A DNA stretch of 64,000 nt from Lumbricus rubellus (Eukaryota > Annelida > Clitellata > Crassiclitellata > Lumbricidae): contig OX243815.1 in the NCBI GenBank assembly GCA_945859605.1, positions 35,962,551-36,026,550 of the forward strand, given 5' to 3'. Below, one piece after another: positions 11,283-22,307 of the stretch. Under the pieces are notes generated by a model. It worked only from the letters and a program-made list of their open reading frames with translations, ran no database searches and was not told where the DNA came from. Position numbers and translations under genes: made by a program. The stretch's first letter is position 1. Every line of letters begins with the position of its first letter.

Positions 11283-11330
11283 AGGGCCGGATTAAGAAAA
11301 TGTGGGGGCCCTGTTCGGGAATTTTCTTCT
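11282..11330 (+). mobile_element. hAT-type element end (family with CAGGGCCGGATTAAG terminus), truncated
   Basis: CAGGGCCGGATTAAG followed by TGTGGGGGCCCTGTTCGGGAA matches the inverted right end of the element at 59198-59433. No matching second terminus follows, so this is a solo end. It abuts the CA microsatellite. Confidence 0.7.
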
Positions 11331-11950
11331 CGCCCTCTCTGACTTCTCTTTATTATGACCTTTCCTTCTTAACTCTTCTCTGACATAATTTACAGATCTT
11401 CCTTCTCTTCTCTCTCGTTCGTCAGCGGATTTCCATCTGTGTATTGCGCTCTACTTCTGTTGTTCCTTAATTTGTATCAACTTTCCGTTTCTACCTCCTC
11501 CTCCTTCTCCTCCTCCTTCTCCTTCTCCCCTTCATCCTACTCCTCCTCATTCCTTCGCTACGTTTCTGCTCAAACCACTTGTGCTGTTGCTGCTGCTGAT
11601 GCTGTGTCACTGTCTTATCTCGCCTGCCACCATCTCTGTGTAGGTGGACGTGGGATGCATCGTGGGGAACGCGGGGGGGGGGGGGGGAACCAGGGGCGTC
11701 TTGTGCGTCTGCTGTGATGCAATCGAAGACTTCGATTGACAACACACGACGATCTTCTCTGAGATCGATAGACGACTAAAGAAGAATAGATCTAAAAAAC
11801 AACGGCAACAACGACCTCCTCTTCCTCTTTCTTCATCCTTCTCCTCCTCCTCCTCTTGCTCCTCTCGTTGCCCTTCCTCCTACTTCTCCTTTCCTCCTAC
11901 TTCCAATTCTTCTCCTGCACCTCCTTCCATTTCTCCTACTTTCGTTCCAC
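11331..11950. other. Pyrimidine-rich spacer
   Basis: CTCCT/CTTCT-rich sequence at about 11490-11550 and 11810-11940, with a run of 15 or more G at about 11671-11688. No gene was found. Confidence 0.7.
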
Positions 11951-11959
11951 ATGACACGT

Positions 11960-12125
11960 CATCATCATCATCGTCTAAGGAATGATCATATTAAATATAT
12001 CTCTGCAAAAATTGCAAAAAATGTTGGTATCCTTCGTCGAACTTTCCCTATACTCCCTCCCAATATTCGAGTTAAATTGTACTATTCATTAATAGATCCT
12101 TTAATATCTGCTGTCAATGTGAAAT
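11960..12125 (+). mobile_element. LINE reverse-transcriptase fragment (jockey/CR1 type)
   Basis: The reading frame contains AKIAKNVGILRRTFPILPP and a following KLYYSLIDP segment. These align with TKIAKNIGIISRVAYILPK and NLYYTLVYP in the LINE at 49580-51538, in the region after the catalytic domain. Only about 50 codons remain. The Helitron at 12235 begins about 110 bp downstream. Confidence 0.8.
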
Positions 12126-12660
12126 TACTTGTATTTATGTACTGGCTCAATCTTAAAGTGGGAATGGAAAAAAGAAGAGATGCGGCAGTCTGCAGACAGC
12201 CAAAGGCTATTGTCCATGTCTTCTTCCAACGATATCTATATTAATAAAGAGAGGATTCTGTCTGTGTGTCTGTCTGTCTGTGTGTTTGACCGGAATGCAT
12301 TTCGACAGTTTTTGACCTTTTCACTCCAAACCTTCACTGCTCTCTCCGTCTCGGCGTCGGACACCCAGTGGAGGGTTTGACGATTCTCTATAACCATGGG
12401 GGCCAGGGTGGGGGGCGAAACCCCCCAAATTTTTTTCAATAAAACGCAGCTATTGATTTCAAACTTTGCACCTAGACAGAGGGCCATCGAAACCACCCAG
12501 TGGAGTTGTTGGCGAATCTCCCCCACCATAGGGGCCACGGTGGGGGCGAAAACCCTAAGTTTATTAAACACCTTTTTAAACGCTTGCATGGTCATTATAT
12601 AAACTCAGCTGATGTCTTCCAATCCGCTTTGCTGTAAAGTCTTACTATAATTATAGTCAA

Positions 12661-12705
12661 CTAGCTGAACCCGGCCACGCGTTGCTGTGGCTGAAAAGAG
12701 CATTC
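12661..12705 (-). mobile_element. Inverted Helitron-like 3' terminus inside the Helitron
   Basis: Read on the minus strand the sequence ends GCCGGGTTCAGCTAG followed by T, very like the outer element's 3' end. It points left, so the two CTAG ends at 12661 and 13974 face outward. This could be a nested second Helitron or an inverted-repeat derivative. Confidence 0.6.
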
Positions 12706-12714
12706 AACCATCCT

Positions 12715-13935
12715 TCCCTACCTCCCCCTCCCCAACCCCCTCACCCACCCCTCCCCTTCCCTCTGCCAACCCTCCCCCTTCGCCTGCCCCTCCTCTCCCT
12801 CCCCTCCCCTGCCCATCCCCTCCCTCCGCTCCCTCTCCAACCCCTCCCCAACCCCTCCCAACCCCCTACCCCTCCCCTCCCACGTCCATCGCTCCCCTCC
12901 GCTCCCTCCCCACCCTCTTCGTCCCATTAAACCCTAATTTCACGGGTGGCGTACAGGTGGAGAGGTCAGAGTGTGGTGGGGTGTTGTCGGGTGGGTGAGT
13001 TTGGGGTGTGTTGGTGGAGGGTGTGGGGTGGGGTGGGAGCTGGCTTGGGCTGGGGGTTCGGGTGGTGGGGTGGAGGGTAGGGGTGAGTGTAGGATGGGTG
13101 GAGGTGGTAGGTGGAGGGCGGAAGGGGTGGGATGGGGCGGGTGAACGAGGTGGGGTGGACGGGGTGGGGTGGGGTTCGGGGTGGAGGTGGGAATGTGGTG
13201 AGAGTGTGGGGTGGAGGTGGAGTGGAGGTGGGGTGAGGGTGTGGTGAGGGTGGGGGTGGGGTGAGGTGGAGGGGTGGAGGTGTGAAGCGGGGCGGGTGGA
13301 GGGGTGGGTGGGGTGGGGTGGAAGCTTTGGGGTGGAGGTGGGGGTGTGGTGAGGATGGGGTGGAGGTGGCGTGGAGAAGTGAAGCGGGGGCGGATGGAAG
13401 GGGGTGGGGTGTACGGGGTGGGGTGGAGGTGGGGTGGAGGTGTGGTGTGGGTGGGTGAAAAGGGTGGCATGGGGCGGGTGAACGGGGTGTGGTGAGGGTT
13501 GGGAGTGGGGTGAGGTAGAGGGGTGGAGGTGTGAAGCGGGGCGGGTGCAGGGTGTGGGTGAGGGGGGTGCTTTGGGGTGGAGGTGGGGGCGTGGTGAGGA
13601 TGGGGTGGAGGTGGCGTGGAGGGGTGAAGCGGGGCGGATGGAAGGGGGTGGGGTGTACGAGGTGGGGTGGAGGTGTGGTGTGGGTGGGTGAAATGAGTGG
13701 CATGGGGCGGGTGAACGGGGTGTGGTGAGGGTGGGGGTGGGTGAGGTGGAGGGGTGGAGGTGTGAAGCGGGGGCGGGTGGAAGTGTGGGTGTACGGGGTG
13801 GGGTGGGGGTTTTGGGGTGGAGGTGGGGGTGTGGTGAGGATGGGGTGGAGGGGTGAAGCGGGAACGGATGGAAGGGGTGCTGTACGGGGTTGGGTGGAGG
13901 TGGGGTGTGGTTTGGTTGTGGTCTGAGCGGGTCTA
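12715..13935. repeat. C-rich then G-rich tract within the Helitron
   Basis: About 230 bp of CCCCTCCC-type sequence is followed by nearly 1 kb of GGGGTGGAGGTG-type sequence. The two parts have opposite strand skew and the G-rich part has many runs of three or more G. Proline/histidine-rich and glycine-rich open frames on both strands are artefacts. Confidence 0.9.
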
Positions 13936-13974
13936 ATCCTAAATTTCCCGGGCAACGCCGGGTACCCCAGCTAG

Positions 13975-14793
13975 TCTAATATAAAATAGCGTGCAATGAA
14001 AACAACAATTATTTCACTGAGCAGTGGCAAAGCAGCAGTTCTTAAGGGGGAAACGATTCTATTTGGAGCACAAAATATAGGCCCTAGGAGAAACACGTGG
14101 AAGTGAGGCACTTTCATATCTACATTGGCTGTAATCTAGTCCCTCCTCAAGCCAAGCAAGAACTACCAAACTACTTAAATTTAGTAGCCATGCATGTGAT
14201 TAGGCCTATATATAATAGTGCTTCTGATCAGAGGTAGGCATTATGGGGAATTTCTAGAGACGCCATGTGACTTTATAGATAGATCTACAATACTGTAATA
14301 CAGTAATGATACAGTAACGATACTGTAATGATGTTGTTTTACTATGTGTTCAAGAAACAAAACAATTTTAAATTTGACAGGCTGAAATTTGAAAGAAAGC
14401 ATTGCAGAAAAGTCATACAGTTGTACAAGAATAGTATTTATGCAAAATATCAGCCCAACAGTATAGGCCCGAATTAGGCTCATTATCATTAAGCTTATGA
14501 TAGTATAATTTATTAAAAAATACATATTACTATAATCATCATAGTAAATTTTATCCCAGTCTATTAAGACAGTTTATGTAATGCAATGATGTAAACAGCA
14601 AATAAACGTCATCAATCTTTTATCAAAATTTTCTGTGGCGAAATACTTTTTCAGGGGGTACTTCCCCCTAGAAGGGCCTAGATATGCCTAGATTAAAAAC
14701 ACTGCCCTCCCGGGCCAGTCTTCACCCCTCTCTACATAAGTTTTTTTGGCTCATTTCTGATTCCTTCTGTTTTTAACTGGTCTTAAGTTGAGC
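13975..14793. other. Unique AT-rich sequence
   Basis: No gene found. It contains several copies of the TAGGCCTA motif and a short GGGGGTACTTCCCCC inverted repeat near 14654. Confidence 0.6.
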
Positions 14794-15074
14794 CAAGGCC
14801 GTAGCCAGGATTTTATTTGGGAGAGGGGTGTTTTCTAGACCGTAAGCAAGTCCACAAGAAACCGAATCAACTGACTAATTAATTATAGGCTTGGAGAAGC
14901 GTCGCGAGCTATCATAGCGGGTTTTGGTCGGCCAATACATTACACACTGCAGTTCTTATATCATGTGCTAGTAAATGCTACTAAATTCATTATTTAATTT
15001 TACATTATTTAATTTTACATTATTTAACTTCAGGGGTGTTCAAACACCCCAAACACCCTCTAGCTACGGCCTTG
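14794..15074. mobile_element. Short hAT element with 8-bp target duplication (CAAGGCCGTAGC family)
   Basis: Terminal inverted repeats are CAAGGCCGTAGC and GCTACGGCCTTG. The element is flanked by perfect 8-bp repeats AGTTGAGC at 14786-14793 and 15075-15082. At 281 bp it cannot code for a transposase. A right-end remnant of the same family is at 18214-18252. Confidence 0.9.
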
Positions 15075-15142
15075 AGTTGAGCCCGTGCTGTAGGATAGAA
15101 GCCTATGTCCGTTGAGATCGACTAATTTCGTGGCAGTCGCCA

Positions 15143-15300
<158 letters not shown>

Positions 15301-15415
15301 TTGATGTTCAGTGAGTGTATCGCCACCTTGCGATTAAAGCGGGTGAATTGAGGAACAGCGTCTATCATGGTAGACGGTATGCTGGAAATTTGAAATAATT
15401 TATTACGTTCTCAGG

Positions 15416-15678
15416 CAGGGCGCTGGACTAAGGCATGTTCAACATTTTCGGCCAAACAGAGGCCCCCACACTTTTGAGGGACCCATACATGCGGGGAAAA
15501 ATTTGGGGATTTAAAAAAAATTAAATTGCGACTGAATGATTATAAAAAAGGTCATCAGCTATTTTGGCAGGGAAATCGGTATGCTCTGAAGAAATTTCGA
15601 CCAGACGACTTAAAAAGGTCATCAGTGTTTTCGGCCAAAGATCCCCCAAAATTTTCCACATTTCTTAATCCGGCCCTA
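15416..15678. mobile_element. Short hAT element (CAGGGCCGG family)
   Basis: Ends are CAGGGCGCTGGACTAAGG and CTTAATCCGGCCCTA, and the flanks are perfect 8-bp repeats TTCTCAGG at 15408-15415 and 15679-15686. The interior repeats a motif with CCAGACGAC...AAAAGGTCATCA in common with the copy at 59198-59433. Confidence 0.88.
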
Positions 15679-15686
15679 TTCTCAGG

Positions 15687-17037
15687 GCTGACAATAAGAA
15701 GACCATTTTCCACAGGTCGTTTCGTTCTCGAGTCAGTTTGTCTTATTTTAATTTGAGTTTGGTTTTTGATTTTAAATTTGTTAGTTATAAAGTTATAAAA
15801 CTTATACAGTTTCCTTATGTTGAATATGACCGCAGCAGACTAGCAGTAGGCCTATAGCCTAAGGCCCTAAATGGAAGTAAGAAAGAAGCCAATGTAATTG
15901 CTGTTCCTAACGCCAATAAAATTTGTTTAGTAGGCCTAATTTGATTATTGTTGAAGGAAAAAGACTTTGAAATGAATCTATGACAAACTACGCTGAGACA
16001 TCAGCCTTTGTTCAGCAGCAAGTCTTTTGTAGAAGTTGACAGGAGACAGACAGAAGAAGGACAGACAGAGAAACAAAAACATACAAACATAAAAGATACA
16101 GATTATACAGAAAAAGAGACAGGCAGACAGAAAGAGAGAGAGGTGATGGGATAAATGCATAGTGACGCATAGAAATGATGAGTATTTCTATGGACTAAAT
16201 ACATCACGTTAGATTTCAAATTATATTAGGTTAAAATGGCTTACGGTTAAATTGGGTGACATGTGTTAGGTTAGATTTTAGGATAAATAGGGTTAAGTAA
16301 GTATGTTAGGTTAGGTTTTCAAGAATTTAGCAGAAAATCACTTGCAAAGTCTATTTACTGCCTTAGAGAAGCAATAGAGACAAAAGTGTGAAAGGCAGAA
16401 GCACCAGAGTTTAATGCTGAATGTCGAGACATGATATTGACTACAATCGTGTTGGACTTCCCATCTATTCGCTAGGATCTATTTAAGCCTAACAATCACA
16501 AATCAGACACTTAAACAAAAATATGCAAGCGACAACAATACTATCTTTTGAACCACATTATAGGACATAAGACATAGTTACAATGCAAACAATGAAGCAG
16601 AAACTATGAAAATATTTATCCATTGAAGTTGAGAGACTGAGCTAGACAATTGTGTTCGTCTAGATTCAGAAAATGTCTTCCTGATCAGCTAATTAATGCA
16701 GAAAAGCCAATGAAGTCATGGAACACGAAATGGAAATTATTCCTTCTGCGTTTACATTAGCCATAGAATGTAGGCCTAATGCTTCTTATCAGGAAGTGTT
16801 CAAAATGTTCAAAATGTCTTCGCTTTTAAACATCCTACTTATCCTATTCAAGCGGACAAACGCTGAGCTGAACTGAACTAACTTCGACAGAAAAGCTTAA
16901 TTTATACAGAAACACAGACACATAAAACTTGTTCTTGTTGATTTAAAAACTCATTTTTGTCATAGTATCGAAAGATTCTAGTTGATGCAATGGGCGTTTG
17001 AAAAAGGACGCACAGGTCATAAAAAATAATAATTCTT
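15687..17037. other. Unique AT-rich sequence
   Basis: No gene found. It holds a GACAGACAGA-type run (about 16040-16140) and scattered GTTAGGTTAG words (about 16205-16320). It lies downstream of the ETX/MTX2-type gene and could contain its 3' UTR. Confidence 0.5.
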
Positions 17038-17964
17038 CTACTTTTTATCGCCCCTTTGGTCCACTTCGGCGGGTGCTATGGGGCGCTGATTAATGTTGAC
17101 CTCCTGGCTGACCCCGTAGCGGAAGTGACATGATCCTTTCGTCGTTACTATGACGACGGGACCTTCAATTCTGACGAACGGAGGCGCACATTCCTTCTTT
17201 CTTTCGACGTCGATGTGTTTTCGGACGATGTCTGCAATGTCGTTTCCCGTCTCCTTCACGAACGCGTTGTTCTCCTTGAGATTCGTGAAGGTCACGTAGA
17301 CCATTCCACTCACATGTGACTCGATCACAAACTCTCCATTCTGCTTCCTTTCGTTCACGACGAGACTTGCTTCGGCCACGTGACCTGCTTCGACAAGGAT
17401 GGTCGACTCGACGCCCCACGTCAGCTCCTCCTCGAACGTCTCACCATCCATGTTCGTCAGTGTCACCTCTCGCTTGTATCCGGCGTTCGCCTCCACGACC
17501 TCACAGGGGGTCATCAGCTTCAGACCCATCTCGAAGCCACGTGTCAGTCCCTTCTCGACGGCTGTACTCATCGAAGACCTTGTCGTCTTCTCGGTGCGCA
17601 TCGTGTAGTGCTGTTCGCCGGCAGTGTTGTTCGTGAACTTCGTCTCAAAGAGAATGCTCGTCACCGGAGCAGCACTTCGTCCGGGACCCATCTCCATCCG
17701 CTGCTGCTGCTGCTGCGGTGGGTGGTCAGTTGTGCCGTTTCCAACGGCGGCGGTGGTGCCATGGTCATCTGCAGCCAGGCGTGACCATATCGTTGAGTCA
17801 TTGAATCGTGTCTTAGACCAGTCGATATGTAGTTCGAGGTACTTCGTCTTTTTCCTGAGCTGCTTCTGAAGCAATTTCCTTTGTGAGGGTGTGGCAGTGT
17901 CCAAGTACTCGTCATACGCCCATGCCTTAACAATCTCCTCTAAGTTGATGAAGTTCTTTGACAT
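17038..17964 (-). CDS. ETX/MTX2-type (aerolysin-fold) pore-forming-like protein
   Basis: A 308-residue protein encoded by one exon. The C-terminal two thirds (about residues 95-270) has the Thr/Ser-rich alternating strand pattern of the ETX/MTX2 group of beta-pore-forming proteins: FETKFTNNT, then YTMRTEKTTRSS, then an amphipathic stretch ending GYKREVTLTN, then ETFEEELTWGVES, and later GMVYVTFTN. Many animals encode such proteins, often without secretion signals. None is seen here. A short poly-Gln (QQQQQ) separates a helical N-terminal part from the beta region. I chose the ATG at 17964 over an upstream in-frame one (18021) because TCTTTTTCAG/ACTGAAATG is a good 3' splice site, implying a non-coding upstream exon. 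The family is recognised from pattern, the function (membrane pore or lipid binding) is inferred. The frame is intact. Confidence 0.75.
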   Translation of the reverse strand: MSKNFINLEEIVKAWAYDEYLDTATPSQRKLLQKQLRKKTKYLELHIDWSKTRFNDSTIWSRLAADDHGTTAAVGNGTTDHPPQQQQQRMEMGPGRSAAPVTSILFETKFTNNTAGEQHYTMRTEKTTRSSMSTAVEKGLTRGFEMGLKLMTPCEVVEANAGYKREVTLTNMDGETFEEELTWGVESTILVEAGHVAEASLVVNERKQNGEFVIESHVSGMVYVTFTNLKENNAFVKETGNDIADIVRKHIDVERKKECAPPFVRIEGPVVIVTTKGSCHFRYGVSQEVNINQRPIAPAEVDQRGDKK

Positions 17965-18021
17965 TTCAGTCTGAAAAAGACGAAAAGAAACGTTCAAATG
18001 AAAGTCCTCATCACAAGACAC

Positions 18022-18213
18022 TGAAGACAGTGACAGTCGTCAAGCATAGATGACACCGTAGAGGCAAATTAGACATACTTTATTATAAACACACTTGTTG
18101 TTGTTTAATGTGAAGGACTTCAATAATAGACGACAACAGTTGACGTCTTGAGATCTGTTCTTCTTTTAACCGACTTGTTCATATTGAAGATCTGTTTCTA
18201 ATGTCATTCCAAA
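18022..18213. other. Probable 5' intron of the ETX/MTX2-type gene
   Basis: On the minus strand this precedes the 3' splice site at 17971-17972. The non-coding first exon was not located. Confidence 0.4.
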
Positions 18214-18252
18214 AGTGCTCAAACACTCAAAACAGCCCTAGCTACGGCCTTT
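18214..18252 (-). mobile_element. Right-end remnant of the CAAGGCCGTAGC hAT family
   Basis: GTGCTCAAACACTC followed by CCCTAGCTACGGCCTTT resembles the right end of the element at 14794-15074. No left end is present. Confidence 0.7.
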
Positions 18253-18764
18253 GGGTTAATTGCTCGCTCAATCTGTTTCATGCAGAAAGTAATGTACTTT
18301 TTTTACCATGGTATACATTACATATCTCTATTTATTCGATTTGATTTGATTTGATTTGATTTGTTTATTTTTTGCACATTAAACAAGTCAAACAGAATAA
18401 ACATGAGTCACTAAACAGAGTGCAAAAGGAATCAGATAAAGCTAACAGCTTATACAGTTCTGACCCCTAGCTCCATGACTATTTATATAACGCAAGTTAG
18501 TATTAGGCCTAACACTTAATTAATTAATTAGAACATAACTGAAAGTAACAGGATAAACATACAATGTAATAATAATAATAATAATAATTAATAATAATAA
18601 TGCTAAAAATAATTATATTATTATTCAACTAGCTTAGCAATTCTTCTCATTCCTCCAGTATGAAAAACGATCCCTTCACTATTGCGTTTCATTTTCGTCA
18701 ATTCCAGCGGCTCATTAACTCTAAAAAATTATAATTTAAAGGGCGATCCTCAAAATTCTGCAGT

Positions 18765-19055
18765 CATCCTACAGCTTGGCGACAGTATTCAGCGTCGATG
18801 TAAGCTATTTGGTCACATATGCAGAATGAGTGATGAGAGAAAAATAAATAGGGTGATGTTCGGAAGAATGGAGGGAACCAACAGGAGGGGTAGACCCCGC
18901 AAGGAATGGCTGGAAAACACAACAGACTGGTGCGGAGTGCTAATACAAGACCTGACACATGCGGCCCTGGAAGACAAAAATGGCGAGGAATAACGAGGAT
19001 GGCAGCGGGCACCTACGGGCACTGGTCTCTTGGTTCTTGATGATGATGATGAATG
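18765..19055 (+). mobile_element. LINE 3' fragment (RTE-like ORF2 C-terminus)
   Basis: The frame reads KLFGHICRMSDERK followed by RRGRPRKEWLENT, the typical C-terminal end of RTE-related non-LTR reverse transcriptases. It ends in GATGATGATGATGAATG, a short 3' microsatellite tail. The 5' part is missing. Confidence 0.82.
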
Positions 19056-19076
19056 TATATAATTATATATAAGAAA

Positions 19077-19077
<1 letters not shown>

Positions 19078-19112
<35 letters not shown>
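19078..19112. repeat. TA microsatellite
   Basis: Alternating TA of about 35 bp, directly next to the left end of the mariner-like element. Confidence 0.95.
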
Positions 19113-19117
<5 letters not shown>

Positions 19118-20306
19118 GGTGGCCATAAAAAGTAACCTCTAAGGTTTTTTGCCCATAAGATATTATCTTGGCCAGAAGTCAGAATTTTCAAAGGAAAGTT
19201 TACAGTCTTAAAGACAATTCATATTTACATACAATGGCCAAATTTAATTTTTTTTAACAAACCAAAAGTTACATCACTTTTAGTGAGACCTCCCACTGTT
19301 TTTTGACGTTTCAAAAACATAACGCAATGAAAGGTAACAAAAGGGGATTTTATTAAGTCACATCTCAAAGAAATGTTATCAAATTAACTTGATAGTGCTT
19401 CACAACTTGTGCTCAATGTTTCCACCACCAGTGACCATGCACACTCGCTTTGAGTATCTATGTAAAGTTCTTGATGGCCTTGTTGATGTGTTCCAGAGCT
19501 AAAACTCCCCATATCAACTCCAATGCATAAATGCTCCTATCATTCTTGGTTTGGTTGGCGGATTGTGTCATTTCTCCAGCATAACTCTCCACACCTGATA
19601 GTCCATTGGGTAAACATCCGGAGATTTGGGGGCCATTGCCTCTTCTCAATTAAACCAGAACAATTGACGCTGAGCCAATCTCCTTTCATCAACGGTTTAT
19701 TTCAGAACTCTCAACCATACTCGTAATTTCTGCGCTCTCGCAGTTTATTATCAGAGTAAGCGACTAAGGCTTCACTAAGCGGTGATAATTATAACTTCAG
19801 CAGCAGGACATTGCTCTTAATGTGTCACATTTTGTCTGCCAATGACACCTTGAGCATTTTAATTTTTATAAATTTGAATTTCATAGTTCCATTGAATGTT
19901 ATTGATCTTACACATTCCCTAATTACCAACTTGATAGGCATCATGCTAAGCGACTTCACAGTGATGTGCAGCTACGCTGGTTCCTGTTTCTTTTCTAAAT
20001 AATAATAACAAGAGTTATCTGGCATTATTGAGTTGATCGGTTAACAATTCTTTGAGATGTGATTTAATAAAATCGCGTTTTTGTTACTTTTTGTTGCTCT
20101 ATGTTTTAGAATAGTCAAAAAACAGCAGGTGGTCTCACTAAAAGTGATGTAAATTTTGTTCTGTTTGAAATATTTTAGTGAAATCTGGCCATTGTATGTA
20201 CATATGAATTGACTTTAAGCGAGTAAAACTGCATTCAAAAATTCTAACTTCTGGCCAAAATATTGTCAAAAACGTTAGGGGTTACTTTTTTATGGCCCAC
20301 CCTGTA
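19113..20306 (-). mobile_element. Tc1/mariner-like element with about 200-bp inverted repeats
   Basis: The left end AGAGGGTGGCCATAAAAAGT and the right end (minus strand) ACAGGGTGGGCCATAAAAAA are diverged inverted repeats. Similarity continues inwards through TTGGCCAGAAGT, ACAATGGCCA and TTTTAGTGAGACC to roughly 200 bp on each side. TA borders both ends, as expected for this superfamily. A decayed transposase lies inside on the minus strand. Confidence 0.85.
19460..19650 (-). pseudogene. Mariner-like transposase remnant
   Basis: Across frames it reads WPPKSPDVYPMDYQVWRVML, the region around the third catalytic acidic residue of mariner transposases ([14 protein letters not shown]). Frameshifts and stops interrupt it. 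Confidence 0.75.
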
Positions 20307-21029
20307 CGACATGTTGAGTACAAGATCTGCATTTAAGATGCTTTTGGACCAGAGTAGACCTGACTGGTCTCGAAATAAGAGAACGCGTATATCACATAGA
20401 TCGGAAATAGTTCGGCTGAAAGTGATGCTCGTTTAAGCCCCAGCAGCTCAGTCGTCATGTCACACAGTAATTGCAGTACAGCCGAAGCCCAAAACCAGCC
20501 GCGGTCTTTACGGACAGCTGCTGCTGCAAGCGTTGCTATGGGATCAGTTTGAAATGCATGCAAGCTACCACATCGAGTTGATCGATGATGCATCTGTGGA
20601 AACGACGACGACAGCAGCAGACTGAAGGTTGATGCAAGTCAGATCGTCGACTGATAAATTATTATTGCACCATTGTAACGACTATTGCTGCAGATGATAT
20701 AGTATCTCAATGGATCGACGCAATAAAGAAAGTCGTCATAATAAATATATGGAATGGATAGATCCATGGAGAAAGCTGCTTCCATTATATAGGCAGACTG
20801 CAAGGAACCACAACGACTGCGCTACACTTAGCATAATTATGGCCTCGTTTTTGTTCCTTTCCTCCTTCTATCCATTCCTTGCAGCTTCCTTTCCTTGATC
20901 CTCCTTCAGCTTTTCTTCATTCATGCAACATTCCTGATTTTGTCCGTATTTCCTTCTTTCTTTTGCAGCAACTTTGTCTTTCCTCTATCGATTTACTTTC
21001 TCCAGTCTTTCTTCTTCCATTCAATATTC
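20307..21029. other. Unique sequence without a recognised gene
   Basis: A short minus-strand frame (20333-20593) has no family features. No splice-bounded exon could be supported. Confidence 0.5.
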
Positions 21030-21430
21030 AATTCTTTAACAACCTTTCTTTCTTTTGTTCTTTTTTCTTTCTCTCTTTCCTTCTTTCTTTCTTTCCTTCT
21101 TTCTTTCTCTCTTTCTTTTTCTTTCTTTCCTTTTTTCTTTCTTTCTTTCTTTTTCTTTCTTTCTTTTTCTTTCCGTTTTCTTTCCTTCCTTCCTTTCTTA
21201 TTTTTGTCTTTATTTCTTTTTCTATCTTTCTTTCATTATTTCTTTCCTTTTCATTTCTTTCTCTCTTTTCTTCCTTCCTTCCTTATTTCTGTCTGTCTTT
21301 CATTCTTTCTTTCTGTCATTCTTTCTTTTTCTTTATTTATTTCTTTCATTCTGTCTATCACACAGTCTCCATTTTACTCTCCAGCCTTCTTTCATTCTTC
21401 CAGCCTTACGTCACTATTTAAAAAATAAAA
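21030..21430. repeat. CTTT-rich polypyrimidine tract
   Basis: About 400 bp of degenerate CTTT/CCTT sequence, which yields overlapping Ser/Phe-rich open frames in three frames (artefacts). Confidence 0.93.
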
Positions 21431-22307
21431 TCGTTCTTTCGATTGTTCTCTCACCCTCTTTTCATTTTTCCAAACTTCCTCTTCTTTCATTGCCTTTCCT
21501 CATTTCTCTGCTTCCTTCTCCACGTCTCCGACCCAACCTTCCTTACATTAGGAGTCATTGCATAATTACGTAACGCCGAAAATGACCGTTTTCGACCCAC
21601 CCACCCTGTAACGCTTCGTAACGTTTGCATTGACCCACCCACCCACCTTCCCCAGCGTTACGTAACGATTGTTATAAAAAATCAGTTGAGATTTAGGTCT
21701 ATTGTTGGTTATTTGAGCGAGTAATTATCGGCCTAATTCATATTTTCGTAGTGAATTTAATATAGCCTACTAGGCTATGTGAATTATAGGCCAATTTGGC
21801 AGTAGGCTAGACCTGCAATATAGAGTTACAGAATGTTTTATTTATATAAATGACAGTCATGAAATGCATAAGCCTTAGGCCTAAAGAGTAAAATTTTACA
21901 CACTGATGCAAAGAATCACGGTCCTTCACGGAAAACTATCACTTACCCTACTCATTAAAAATTAATCAAAATTAAGATGAACTAATTATTTGGTTATTCT
22001 GGGCACTTCAATAATTATTAGTCCTAATAGGTCTAGAAATAGTTCTACTGCTTAGTTTTGTTGAGCACAATTTTATATGTTTAAATTTGTGTCCACTAAG
22101 TAGCCTAGGCCTAAGATGATAAAATATGTGTCAAAGTGGTTCTTCATGTCAGGAATTCAAAGAGAATTAGGCCTACCACGTAGGCTACGTTGTTCCATTG
22201 GTAAAACTTCACAGATCAAGACAATACGAACAGCGGTTTCCGGTTTGCACAAACGGGAGAACAGAACTGGCCTGGCTTGTAATTGGTGGGTATCCGGTCA
22301 AAACCGC

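Larger units (their letters stand above)
12235..13974 (+). mobile_element. Non-autonomous Helitron
   Basis: The left end is TCTATATTAATAAAGAG followed by a CTGT-rich tract, a common Helitron 5' end. The right end is CCCGGGCAACGCCGGG, a hairpin (CCCGG/CCGGG), then eight bases, then CTAG. The base before TC is A and the base after CTAG is T, as expected for insertion between A and T. No Rep/helicase frame is present. The interior contains an inverted second Helitron-like 3' end and a long GC-skewed tract. Confidence 0.82.

Noticed and set aside
10536..11342. 268-codon open frame with poly-Gln and [10 protein letters not shown] repeats
   Set aside because: It runs through CAG, decamer and CA repeats in series; no non-repeat domain is present.
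12682..13955. Proline/histidine-rich frame of 329 codons on the minus strand and Gly-rich frames on the plus strand
   Set aside because: Products of the skewed G-rich interior of a Helitron; no stops because of composition.
16205..16320. Telomere-like TTAGG/GTTAGG repeats
   Set aside because: The words are scattered and irregular, not a tandem array.
17038..18021. Start of the ETX/MTX2-type protein at 18021
   Set aside because: A strong 3' splice site lies just before the internal ATG at 17964; the extra 19 codons would be intron.
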